From NCBI GenBank assembly GCA_947507875.1, contig CANNQP010000004.1, positions 1-64,000 on the forward strand: 64,000 nt of DNA. Direction: 5' to 3'. The notes beneath the pieces are model-generated. The model was not told where the DNA came from and did no database searches. It saw only the letters and a list, made by a program, of their open reading frames with translations. Positions 10,160 to 23,000 of this stretch are shown here, one piece after another. A program made the translations under genes and the position numbers. Source of the DNA: Verrucomicrobiaceae bacterium. Lineage in GTDB: Bacteria > Verrucomicrobiota > Verrucomicrobiia > Verrucomicrobiales > Verrucomicrobiaceae. Positions within the stretch are counted from its first letter, which is position 1. Every line of letters starts with the position of its first letter.

Positions 10160-10983
10160 GATTCTTTGACGATCTCATGAAGTTTCCGCAATTGGCTGAC
10201 AATTTCGGCTAATTGCGAAAGCGGAATCTGGTTGGGGCCATCGGATAAAGCCTTAGTGGGGTCCGGATGCGTTTCCATGAAAACGCCATCACAACCAGCT
10301 GCCACGGCAGCGCGTGCCAGCACTGGAGCTAAATTCCCATCTCCCCCGGTTGCCGTCCCCAGGCCACCTGGTCTTTGCACCGAGTGCGTGGCATCAAAAA
10401 CAACCCGATAACCCAGTTCACGCATCCAATAAAGGGAACGCATATCTGCCACTAAATTCTGATAACCAAAGGTCGTACCACGCTCCGTGAAGAAAAAGTC
10501 CTGGCATTTCACAGATTGTAGTTTTTCAGCAATGTTCCGAACATCCCAAGGAGCCATGAATTGCCCTTTTTTGACGTTGACCGCACGGCCTGTCCTCCCT
10601 GCCGCCAGAATAAGATCCGTCTGCCGACTCAGAAACGCAGGAATCTGCAAGAGATCAATATGCTCCGCAGCAACATGAATCTCCTCTTCTGTATGTACAT
10701 CGGTTGTCACAGGAACCTTTAACTGTTCGCCCACTCTTTGTAGCAATTGGCAACCAGCTCGGACTCCGATACCACGGAAAGAAGAACCTGCGCTTCGATT
10801 TGCCTTGTCATAGGATGCTTTGAACACCCAACGCAGCCTCAGGCTACTTGCCAGAGCGCCGAGCCGTTCTGCGACAGACCAAATGAAGGCTTCACTTTCA
10901 ATCACACAAGGGCCAAGAATGAAAACGGGTTCTTCTCCATCTAGAGAGACAGAGCCAACGTGAACAATAGGTAATGAATGCAT
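10156..10983 (-). CDS. kdsA: 3-deoxy-8-phosphooctulonate (KDO-8-P) synthase
   Basis: FILGPCVIESEAF, FKASYDKANRSAGSSFRGIG, TDVHTEEEIHVAAEHIDLLQIPAFLSRQTDL, DATHSVQRPGG. Confidence 0.95.
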   Translation of the reverse strand: MHSLPIVHVGSVSLDGEEPVFILGPCVIESEAFIWSVAERLGALASSLRLRWVFKASYDKANRSAGSSFRGIGVRAGCQLLQRVGEQLKVPVTTDVHTEEEIHVAAEHIDLLQIPAFLSRQTDLILAAGRTGRAVNVKKGQFMAPWDVRNIAEKLQSVKCQDFFFTERGTTFGYQNLVADMRSLYWMRELGYRVVFDATHSVQRPGGLGTATGGDGNLAPVLARAAVAAGCDGVFMETHPDPTKALSDGPNQIPLSQLAEIVSQLRKLHEIVKES

Positions 10984-11082
10984 GAGGTAGAGCAAAAAGC
11001 CTTGAAGAGGCCGACTGAAACATCATCGCTAGCGAGCATCCTAGCGGTGACAACAGCATCCCGATTCAAAGCATCAAAAACC

Positions 11083-14000
11083 TCATGGAACAATCGGCAA
11101 GAAGTTCACTTGGCCAGACAGCTTTGGAGTATCACGCGTGGTGGTTGCTGGCGTGTTGCCAGATGCTGGCTGAGGTAAGGTGTCCACAATGAAGTATCCC
11201 GTTCCAAAAATCTTAACTGTGTCATTTGGTAGGCGTGCGTGAATGATCAAACCTTGGAAAGGCGTGTTACGCGTCACAGGATTCGGACGCTGTCCCGCAA
11301 CCGGATTAGGATCAGACAAAACAAAACTGCCACTGAAGGCACCCGTCGTCGGCACCGCTGAAAGCGTTGTTCCGGCTGGATTTTCCACTGGAGCAGTCAG
11401 CTTCTTTCTTGGAATTGTAATCCGACTAGCAATGCCCACGCTTACGATGACGTTCGGATTGGTAGCAGTAGCAATGCCCGTCGAACCGTCCAATGTGAAT
11501 TCAAGCTCAGCATTATTTGTTCCTGGATTAAGTCCAAGCACTACCGTTCCAGTGCGCGGAGGTGGATTGTACATACCACCGAGAACCGCATAAGCCACAG
11601 GAGCTGTTACTGTCGCCGCAGGCACCCCTGTCAGAACCTGTGTTGTGCCAAATCCTGAACGGTAAAGACGAGCTGTAGTAATGGTCGCAGGATTTGGCGG
11701 ACGCACCACGGAAACAGTTCCTATCACATTGTTCGATGTAACAGGAGAACGGGCTACAATCTGAAGAGGTTCAACCTGCGCTGTAGCGGGATTATCACTG
11801 AGGATCGAGCCCTTGGTCGATGTCGTGTAAAGCGCCTGGAACATAAAGATTTGACCATCAGGCCCCATGAAGGAGCTTCCCGTCAAGGTTTCACCATCTG
11901 GTGTCCGGCCGCTAACAGTGTAGCCTCCTGAGGTTAAAACACGAATCGCAGCATAACCATCTCCTTGAGGAACCGCAGTCAAACCGATCAACCCACTGCC
12001 ATCTGGCAATGTGAAAGCTACATTGTAAAGCCCCACATAAGCATCTGGTTTAGCTGACACGTTTGCTCGTGCGGTTGCAGCCCAATTGTTACGCCATGCA
12101 GCATATGCCACCGTGTTGGTGCCATCCGTAATTTCGGCTCCTGAGATCAAAACTGCAGGTGGAGCGTCTGTCACGCTTGGAGGAGTGATAGCTAAACTAA
12201 ATTTTATCGTCGCAGCGGCTTCTGTTCGCGTAGCGGCGGCAATTGCCAATCCAGAAGGTGGCGCCAAAAGAACGGCATTGGGATAAACCGAGGCTTGATC
12301 CACATTCATGATCAAATCCCCCTTAAATGTTCGAGCAGCCCCTGAGCCCAGAACGATGCGCCCCGAGTAAGCTCCAAGAGCAGTCGTAGTCATCTCAAAA
12401 CGCCCACCCAAATGACCATTCAATACGGCATGACGGGCGATCGGACCGGCATAACTGCCAGCCACACCCGCTGGAATTGGGAAGACCGTCAAAGCAGACT
12501 CGATCTCGTTGGAAGGCCCACTAAGATTGAGAGCTACCGTGCGGATGCGGTATTGACCTTCTTTCGTTGGCCTACCTGTGATTGCACCAGTGCTCTTATT
12601 CAGTGTGAGCCCTGGAGGCAGTGATGAACCACGAGCTAGGGCGAAGCTAACTGGCGTAGACACTCGATCCGACTGCACAGTCATTGTGTCGCTGTAGTTA
12701 CCGCCAACAATCGCATGCTTCAGAATGGCTGGTGTAGTATTCACAGGCACTTGATTGTAAATCTTAACATCGTGGAAACAGCCTATCACTTCTCCCCCCG
12801 AAGAGTCCCTCACTTTACACACATATAGACCGTCATCACTGACCAACGAAGCAATTCCACGACGAAGCTTGAGTGCAGAAACTGTTGTTCCCGTAAACTC
12901 TTGCCCCTCAAATCTCGTGCTATTGGCTGGAATAGCTGTGTCGACTGCGACACTTACCTCTTGATCAGGATCTCCGTCATTCTCACCTGGAATCGTCTGT
13001 GTTTCAAAGGTGCGTTTGAACCATTTGTAGCTCAAACTTGCTTTGGTATCCTTACCCACAAAAGCCGTTAGAGCAAAGGTGTCACCTAATCTCACAGGAA
13101 TCTCACGATGCGTCGCGTCAACGACGACAATCTGAGCAACTGGTGTCACTGCTCTTGTTGTCGTTGTGTTAGAGACCTCGCATACATAATTACCGCCCTG
13201 AGCTAATTGTATGGATGAAATGCTGTAAACAGGAGATGTGGCACCCGCGATGACTCTAGTTCCAAGTTTCCATGAATACCTCAAATCTGGGCGGCCTGAA
13301 GCAGATACACTAAAATTCAACGGACTGCCTGTAAGCAAAATCCGCGGGGTAAGTGAATGTGAAGAAATAACCGGAATTGGCGACAAGACAGGCAAGCTAA
13401 CAACATTACTATCGCGTGAATTAATCGGATTGGTAACTCGACAGAAGTAGGCATCTGGCGTTCCCAAAATAGCAGTGTTCGTAACACGAAGCGTCGTAGC
13501 CGTTGCACCTGCAATTGCTGCACCATTTCGATACCATTGATAGCTCAATGGAGCATCACCAGCTGCAGACACTGAGAACGTGATTATTTCCCCCTGATAG
13601 GTAGGACCACCATCACGCGTCCGCGTTGCAAGAACATTCGAAACAGCTTTGCGGACTGTCAACGCTGCCCCTGCACTCGTTGCGATAAGTGAATTATTGA
13701 TCGTCGAAATAAACCTAACAAAGTATTGACCTGAGTCAGACTCAGAAACATCAAATAATGTAAATGAACTCGAGTAACTATTTGTCGAGATAAGCTGTGC
13801 ATTACTGCTTTGAAGCGGAACTTCCGTCCCAGCATCCAGGCGGAACCAAACCGCTGTGTAAGGTCCAGGCCCAGTAACTCTAGAAGTAAAGGTTGTGGAT
13901 ACCGGTGCCCCAGGGAGACTTGGATTGACAGTCCTTGATGTAGGTTGCTCAGCGATGAGAGGAGTATCATTCACATCGACAAAAGCCATATTGCTAGTCG

Positions 14001-17000
14001 TCGCCCCACCTTCATTTTCTGCTCTAATTTGGAAATTACCTTTTGTTAAGCTACTCGCAGTAAGGGTGAATGTCGCCGTAACACCTGCACCAGCAGGAAT
14101 GCGGTTCGGAGGATTGAATGCTACGGTATAATCCGTTTCTGGCATAGGAACCCCCTCTCGAATCAAAGCAAAATTGATGGCAGAATTCGTGGAAGAATCT
14201 GCTCGAGCCGAAAGCGTGAGAGTTGTCCCAGGCTGTAGGATGCCCGTAGAAGGCACACGAGTGATTTGAGCGGTGAACTGAGGACGCGAGGGCGCAGTGA
14301 ATGCAGCATCAGCAGTAACCACCAAAAGCACGCCGAGACGATTGAGCAAACTGGTGTCCCATCGAAAATTGCCTCCGAGTTCAAACAAAGTCAGATCCGA
14401 GTCAGTCTCGATACCTGTTCGTATCGTGCTGCCAACATTGATATTGCCTAGCACTCCGTTCGTGCCTGTTGTTCCTGCCTTAAACAAATGAAATACGTCA
14501 CCTGCACGTGGAGTGTAACCTTCATTGATAAGTGTGATTTTTGCTCCAGCCGCCATACTGAGGGTACTGTTACCACTTTGAGCGGTTACGTTGATCATGT
14601 CATGTTGCTCCGTGGTAACTAGATCACGTAGAGCGTTTGCAAACTCATCGTTGGAAGTGCCAAGGCTAGAAACCCAAGATGAATAGTGTGATTCACTTAA
14701 ATCAACAGCACCAGGACGGTTGTAGGTTGGAAGTCGAACCTGCAGCAGAGTTTCGGAACCTGCTTGGAAGATAGCATTACCATTGATGTTAATTGTGCCC
14801 ATGTCTCTTCCCGCCATGTCGCCAGGAGCCACACGAGAACCCGCTTGAGCTGTCAAGGCAAAGCTAGCTCCACCTCCCTGCACCCAACCTGTTCCCGCAA
14901 TTGTCGCACCACTTTGAACGACAGTGCCCTGAGCGTTGACAGCTCCAGTATCACCAACCCCACCACGTCCTACTTGAAGAACACCTGCATCAACCGTGGT
15001 GCTTCCAGTGTAATCGTTATCCAGCGTTAGCACACTCCAACCAGCTCCTGATTTAGTTATGTTGAGTGCACTCCCCGACAAATGTGTATTAACTCCAGGA
15101 GCGAAGAACTGGCTGTTAGGAACTCCATCACGGAACAATGCATCCCATGAAGCCTCAAAAGTCACGGGTGTGGACTGGGTGATAACCAAGTCACCCATGA
15201 TCGTTGAAGCATTCTCAATGATTTCCGTGCTACCACTGCTGGAGCCTAACGTGCCCACATTGCCTTGGAATGAACCCACTCCGCCCTGTGTGGTTAGACT
15301 ACCAATGGTTGCTGTGCGTCCTCCCACTTGAAGGATCGAATTGAAATTCATGACAACATCATTCAATGCCGTCAAAGCTTGGTTATGGCCTAAACGCAAG
15401 ACGGAGGTTTTGTCAAAGTCATTGGAGGTATTGGCACTGATCGTGACATCTCCCGTCCACGAGCTATTGTTCCCATTTAGAACCGCGTAACCCGTCATTC
15501 TTCCGTTAGTGTTGTCGTTGGCTCCTCCTGCCGTGGGTCCAGATGAGTCGTTGCTTTGAATCGTTATGTTGCCACTTGTTAGTACACCATTACGAAGACT
15601 GCCATTGATGTTTAAGTAGGTCTGCTCGCCACCGTTTGATACCCCCCCATCTTGAAGAAGAAGGATCAAATTGTCATTAAGCGTGATATTACCATCGTAG
15701 GACACCCTACTTCCATTGGAGGTATTATCCACACCAAGACGCTTCATTTGAGCAGGGTTGTAAACCACATTGATGTCATGTTTGACTTCAAAAACCCAGT
15801 TTTGAACCCCATCAGGGTTATTGATCATCAGCTGAGCAACCCCACCTCTTTCTGAATCTCCAAGGGTAATCGTTTTATTGGTTAAATATCCTGTCCCGAG
15901 AACATCGGCTTGATTAGATGCATAGGCAGTACCCTGCTTGATGACCAATCCGCCTTTCCACTCTGGGCTATTAGTCCTGAATTCAATCTGACCCAAACCA
16001 TCTTTGATGATATCTCCACTTCCAGTGAGGTAACCACTACTATTTGTTAACCTTAAAACACTGCGCAGATGATTGGAAGTGTTGTCAACATTCAAGCTTG
16101 GGAGAACGCCTGCAACAAAAGCACCGCCGACATCAAAAGTCGTAGTGCCATCAATTTTAACGATTCCATTCAAATTCAGTGGCCGTCGATTCCCCAAGTT
16201 CAATTGATTATTGTTTGATGCACCTGATGAATAGTCTGTGAACGCATCCAGCAGACCACTGTAAGTGAAAGTATTCCCCCCTTCGAAAATCATAAACTCC
16301 TCAATGGCCCATTCTCCCGAGTTGTTACCATTACCCAATAGGGCCTGGAAGTTCGACCCTTGCCTAAAGATTGTCGCATCAGCCCACGAACGATTGGAAC
16401 CAAGGACACTCGTGGTGCCAACTCCGTTACCTCCTACATCGACCATTACAACAAGTGAGCCCTGCCTAACGTCCAACAGCCCTTGAAAACTGCTATTGTG
16501 GCCGGTGCCATTTCCCATCAGGGTTAATGTGCCTGGTCCAGTTTTGATCAAATCACCACGATTACGATCCTCTGAAACGAGCGCGGCCTGAGTGCTATCC
16601 AATGCAGAGCCGATGATTAAATTGCCATCGTTGCCTGCCACTTCAATGACACCACCATTGCCTTGTAGCGTAATCCCACGATTGCCAAGGCTTTCAGTTG
16701 CACCAGCCCACTTCAAGGTGCCGCCATTCATGACAATCTGATTGTTGCTCACGGCAGCTGGAGAGACACCAAGGGCTGATGCATTTGCAATCTCAAGGAC
16801 TGCACCATTGATAAAGGTTTGTCCGGTGTACGTATTATTCGCTGCCAAACGCACCACACCGGTTGTATTGAGCTGCGAAGGGGATGTGCTGGATGGCCCA
16901 GCAATCGTCAGGTCTCCAGTGCCAGAAATTTGCGCATCAAGGGATAGCCTACCCTGACCATATTGATGCACTATCAATTCATTCGCGCCGCAGACTAGAG

Positions 17001-20000
17001 CAAGGTTCGCCGCTGAGATACTAGGTTTAGGAGTTACCACAATCGAATTTGCAGCTACCGAAGCAATCACGGTTCCTGGAGCCACAATCGCGGCAGGAAC
17101 AATCGCGCGGAATGACGCACCTGATCCTCCGCCACCTGAGACCGTTACAGTAGGCTCACTCGTGTATCCAGAACCCGCAGCTGTCACGGTTATGCCTGTG
17201 ATCTGGCCTCCTGACACAGTGGCTGTGGCGGTAGCACCCGATCCACCGCCACCTGCAATCGTTACAGTCGGCGCCGATGTGTATCCAGTACCACCGTTCA
17301 AAACCAATACGGCGGTTAGATTTTGAATTCCTCGGATAGGCATGCCCGGAAGCAGGCCCGCTGTCGTTCTCATGTTCGTGATGGTCGCATTCGCAATTGG
17401 ATCAGCAAGGTCGCCATTGGCGGCACCGTGCAGATAATTCGCAGTAACGTTAACATTGCTTGCCGATGCCGTCGCATTGTTGGTTAAGGTCACTTGATTG
17501 CCCGAAACCGTTGCAATGGTGGTGCCTGTTGGAATACCAGATCCGGAAACCTGCATCCCTGGAAGCAAATTGGACGTGCTCGAAACATCCGTTAACGATG
17601 CATTTCCACTCGTTGTAGTTGCAGTGACTACCGTCAGGTAACGGGAATCAACTGTCGAGTCGAAGAGGCGAATTTCACCATTGCTGATCGATTTGTTCGA
17701 AACTCCGGTGTTCGAGCTTACCAAGATCGCACCCATACCCTCACGGGTCATCAAGTTTAATGTCCGACCACCTAGATCCAGAGTACTGTCCGCGAAGGCA
17801 TCAAAGCGGAGGGTATTCAAGCTCATGGATTGAGCCAAGGCACCCGTGAAACCACTGCCTCCCGATTCGGAAATATTCGAGGCATTGACCCACGCACTCA
17901 CCTCATTGTTCAATTCAGAAGCAGAACGCGTTAAGGAGCCCACATCTAGGTTTGCACCACTAAGCACTGCAAAGTCAGTCGCAGTGCGCGCCGCGGTTCC
18001 ATAAGTGGCCCATCCGAGTGCCCTGCCAAGATTGATCACAGAATTGGCCACGCCAAAACGCAACTGCAGAGCTGCAGTCCCCCCTGCTGAAGCATTTTCG
18101 ACAAAATTGACAGCGGCACCGTTAGAGCGAGTCACGTTGCCATTGGTTGTATTCGTGTTGCCCAAAGTAACAGACAGATTTTGACCACGTGTCTGCGCTA
18201 CAATCTCATTGGTGCCCGCACCAAAATTCACAGTTCGAGAAGCACCTGTCTCGGTGCTGTAACTCGCCGTGAACGCAGCGTCGCTGCGACCTAAGCTAAC
18301 CAAACTTCCGCCTCTGAAGGTAAAATTGCCCGCATTTCCGAATCTGGCCACATTGGTTCCTTGGTGATCGATGATGAAGCGACCACCTCCCAATTCGAAA
18401 GAGCTTGTGTCACTAGCAGCCAAAGCTGCTCCAGTGAATTGATAAACCACATCACCACGCCCTGTCTTTTGGATACTCTGAGCGCCTCCGTAACGCATGT
18501 TAAAATTCACCGTTCCACCAGCCATGGCGTAGAGCCTTGCCTGTTTATTGAGGGTTAACGTTCCATTGCCAGTTCCAAAACCAATCGAACCTGATTCATT
18601 AATGCCACCCAGATAAGTCGTATTGCCAGCAGCTAAGCTCCAGCTGGTCATGTTAAACTGCTGACCTGAGATGCCATTCGAACCTGGCTGTCCAAGGAAA
18701 ATCGCCGTGTTTCCACCGCCACCAATGGTAAACCCATGCTGACTGGAGTTTCCGTTCGCTGTAATATCAGCATTGGAATTGCCTCCACTGATTCGACTAA
18801 TCGCTGCATTGCTCCAAAATCCAGTTCCGTCATTCCCTGACTGAACTGGATCGTAAGACACATACAAGATTCCGGAATCCAAGGTTAGGCGTCCAGCAGC
18901 ATTCGTTTGACGCTCCATGGTAACGTTGAGCTGCTCATCGCCAGTGATTGTAAACCTGAACAATTCATTCTGATTGCTACGCAGCGTTGGAACATTGGCA
19001 TTTGGAAGGGTTGAAACAAGCCCGGGAACGGGAATGGCATTGCCTTGAGGATCGAGTTTATCGCCAAGCTGACCCCGTAGAATCATAAAACCACTTGAAG
19101 AGCCTGCGGTGCTCAAAACCCTCGAACTTGTGGCAACTACATCACTCGTTATGGCCGTTGAACCGCCTGTGATGTTACCATCCACGATAAGGAGCGAATT
19201 GGCCCCAACGTTGATTAAAGGTGTGAACAATGCTTGACCCGCAAGGTCCACATTATCAATGGTGATATTGCCATAAAGATAAGTGGTATCACCTGATGCA
19301 TTCATGATGGTCTGACCACCGGAGAGAGGCCCTACCAGTATATCTTTTCTTGAGTTGGCTGAACCTATCACAATCCCATTGTTTGTGCTGATGGATCCAT
19401 TTCCGGTAATGAAAACGTGATTCCCAGCACCGCCCACCCCTAAGGAGGATCTCCCATTGCGAATCAACAAGTTCCCCTCGCTTATCGAGGTCACCCCTGA
19501 ATAGGTGTTAAAGCCGTCTATCACGACTTGGCCAAGGCCAGTTTTGGTTAAACCTGCACTGCCCTGGATATCGGAACGAATCTGAAGATTTCCGGTTTGG
19601 ATTGTTCCATCGTTGAAGCGTAAGACTGCATTTTGATTGTTGATGATTGCCTCACGATTTCCAAAAACGAGCGTTCCACCCGTAATCAAGACATCTGTCG
19701 CCTGGCCAGTGCCACCTGTTGTGCTATTGCCCATAGCAAAGAATGCGCTGCTGATCATTCCCGACGCAATATTCAAGCGGCCATCCACAATCAGCGTCTG
19801 ATTGAAGGGTGTGCTGTAGCTAGTCAGCGTGGTCCCGTTATTAATGGCACCCGAAGTTTCCATATTATCGCCAATGCTATCGGCAGCAGGACCAAAGCGA
19901 AGTGAGTTGATGGACATATCCTGACGAACAATCGAGTTCGCTGCTGTGAGATTAACATTCATGCCCACCCCAGATGAACCATCCAAAATGCCATCGGCCG

Positions 20001-23000
20001 GGGTGAAGTATTCGGAATCATCTAGAGGACGTAGATAACCACCATCCAAAGTCATGAAATGACTACCCGTGATCAATTGTAGGTTTCTTCCCTGGACATA
20101 CAGATCAGATACACCTGCGTTGTTGTAGCCCAAATCCCGCAAATCCTCGAGATAAGTATGCGGCATAATGCCCCCGAAAATACCAGCAATGATGGAGCGG
20201 TTGGTGGCATTCGTGCTCGCACCATACTGCGCGACGCCACTGGCATCCACGAGGCGAATCCGAACGCTATCCTTATCCAATGCAGGCTCAGCACTACCAA
20301 AAGTAGATGTTGAATCGAGATTTCTGATGCGCAGAACCGCTCCCTGATTGCGGTCCAATTTACCTATCGTCAAAGTCATGGCCTGGTTGACACCATCCAA
20401 AGGCCACAAGTCGATGAAGTTCGTGCTAGAAGCGATACGAACTGAAGCACCCGAAGTCGTCGCAATCGATTCAGAATTCGGCAGTGTGCCTCCATGAATT
20501 CTCAGCCAGCCGTTGTTGAAATTAAAGGCACTCGCATTGTTGATTCTGTCATCGTTATTTCCGCCGGATACTCCTGAAGTGAGGTCCAGTCGGCTGGTAT
20601 TATCCAAGGTGAGCATACCGCGACGTTGCAGATTGATGGCCGAAGCTCCTGAGAGTCGAGCATTTTGCCCAGCCAGGGTTACCCCCCACTCCATCCATCC
20701 TTCTGCGTCACCATAAGTTTGGTAATCAATCCCATTCACACTGACGGTGTTACTCTGCCAATCTACAGCTGCCGTTCCATGCCTTAAGATGTTGAGTTCA
20801 CCCGTAAAGGTATTGTTGTTGGTGAGACGGAGCTCACGCTCTCCAGTCTTTGTGAAGCCTCCCGAACCAATGATTTGGCCTCCGACAATCATTTTGTTTT
20901 GAATGTTACCGGTCAAATTACCCTGCTCGGTAACAGTGACGCCATTAACAGTTCCATCGATGTGGAAGAAATTGCGGTTGGCATCTCCAGTGAGCGTAAT
21001 CTGGCCGTTCAAATACGTTCTTGGATTCGGCAACGTATCGCTCGCCATATCAATGTAGTTCGCGCCACCTCCACTCACATCAATTGCACTGCCCCTAGCA
21101 AGGTCGCCACGCATGGCGATGGCAACAGTATGACGAACATCTAAATTTCGGTAGAAGTTAAGACGAGCCCCCACATTCGGCCCCAGGCCACTGGCTGCAT
21201 TGGTTTGATCGATGAGCGATGCTCCCGCATAAGCGATTTCAATGCCACCAGTCACATCAGCGGAGGTAACTCCCGCCCATTGACCGGCAGGTGTAACAGG
21301 AGTGTCCATCTCCAACCTGAGTGTACCTTCTTGGACTCTGACTCGATTCAATGAAGAGGTGAATACAGGTTGATGTAAAATAACACCGCCTGACTGCGTC
21401 CCACCCCTAACATTGAGATCAAATCCACCTCCTGCAATCGTCGGAAAAACGCGGGTAAAGTTACCCTCCAGAGTTGAACCAGTGTTTGGATTCGTGTCGT
21501 AGCTCGAAAGATCTAAGCGTGATGCATTCGCAAAACCGCCACCACTCAAAGTGGCATTGGCAGATAACAACAAATGAGAAAAGGTTGCAGTTCCCGTCGA
21601 ATTTCTGAGAGAGGCTGTCCCATTGATCCCCTCACCTGCAACCTCAATGAACTTACGGAAAGGATCAGGATCATCTGTGTAAGAGGTTGATTGACCTCTG
21701 AGATCCAGTGTCGCACCGGAAGCAATCGTAACCCGATTGTTAAATCCTGAAGCACCCAAAGCGCGCGCACCGCCCAGTCGAGTCTCACCAGCATTCAGTA
21801 AAATTTGACCAACTAGCGATGCTTCAGCATTAGCGCTCGTGGCACCTTCCGTTACATTCGTGAAGTTATTCGCACTGATCGTGAGTAGCCCGTCACCCGT
21901 TTTGGTGAATCCGTTAGTCGAAGCAATCAAACCAGAAACAGTCAAACCTGCATTGGCAGGGAGATTGAATACAACCCCACCAGCGTTTGTATTATTTAAA
22001 GTTAAACGTCCGCTCAACGTGGCACCCGTTGCGGCAGGCAACAAGGAGATAACACTTCCCTGATTCATGGTGATAAGCTCACCGATATTGACGCTAGAAT
22101 TAATCTGCATCGTCCCCCCAGAAGAAAGGGTCGTGCGGCCACGAAGATTTCCAAGGGCGTTGTTATTGGCAACCTGGAGAGTACCTCCATTGACAAAGAT
22201 TTCTCCATAGTAGTTCGCGTTGTCCGAACCAAGAAGCACAGGTTTCAGGTTTGCAGAAGCTAGAGTGATCACTCCCCCCCCCTGGATGACGCCCAGCGTT
22301 TGCAGCGTTGTATCGCTGGAAAGGAAGGTCAGTGCAGAGCCTTCGCTCATGTTGACGACCAAGGCAGAGGCTGCCCCCAAGGTAGCTGCGGTGGCCGTGT
22401 TGGGCGCTGCCGCAGTGCCGCCCACCTGCAACTCACCTTGATTGATATTGATGGCACCAGTCAGGGTGTTGATGGCATTGAGGAACACTTTACCTAAACC
22501 AGACTTGGTGATCTGTTGAGCAGCCGTGTTATCGGCAATCACGGAGTTAATCTGTAGCGCGCCTTGTGTGTTGTGCTGGTGTAGAATAACAGCCTCTAGG
22601 CCTGCCGTAACGGCGCTGTTTTGCAGCGTGCCACCCGTAATAACAACGTTATTCGCGCCGACATTGGGAGTCACCAGGATGCCAGAGGAGTCCAAAGACA
22701 GTGTGCCCGCAATCGTGAGAGTTGAAGCAAGCGGTGCATTGAAGCGCAGCGTTCCTGTGGTAGCGGCACCAAGCGGTGTCGATACTGAAGCCTGGGTGAT
22801 GTCTGTATTTGAGCCTGACGCAAAGGAGTTTGCTGCATATGAATTCAAAGCGGTGATGCTGATATCATTACCCGCAGAAGATGTGCTTGCCCAGTTGGTC
22901 CTTCCTATCGTTGCATAAGCACCCGTGGGCGAACCCGCTCCGCCACCGGTTGTGGTGAGAATGCCTCCTGCCCCGTTGAGATTGTTGGTGTTAGCGATGT

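Noticed and set aside
11020-11060. CGCTAG...CTAGCG hairpin between the giant gene and kdsA as a terminator
   Set aside because: Short 6 bp stem with no following T tract on the - strand; insufficient support.
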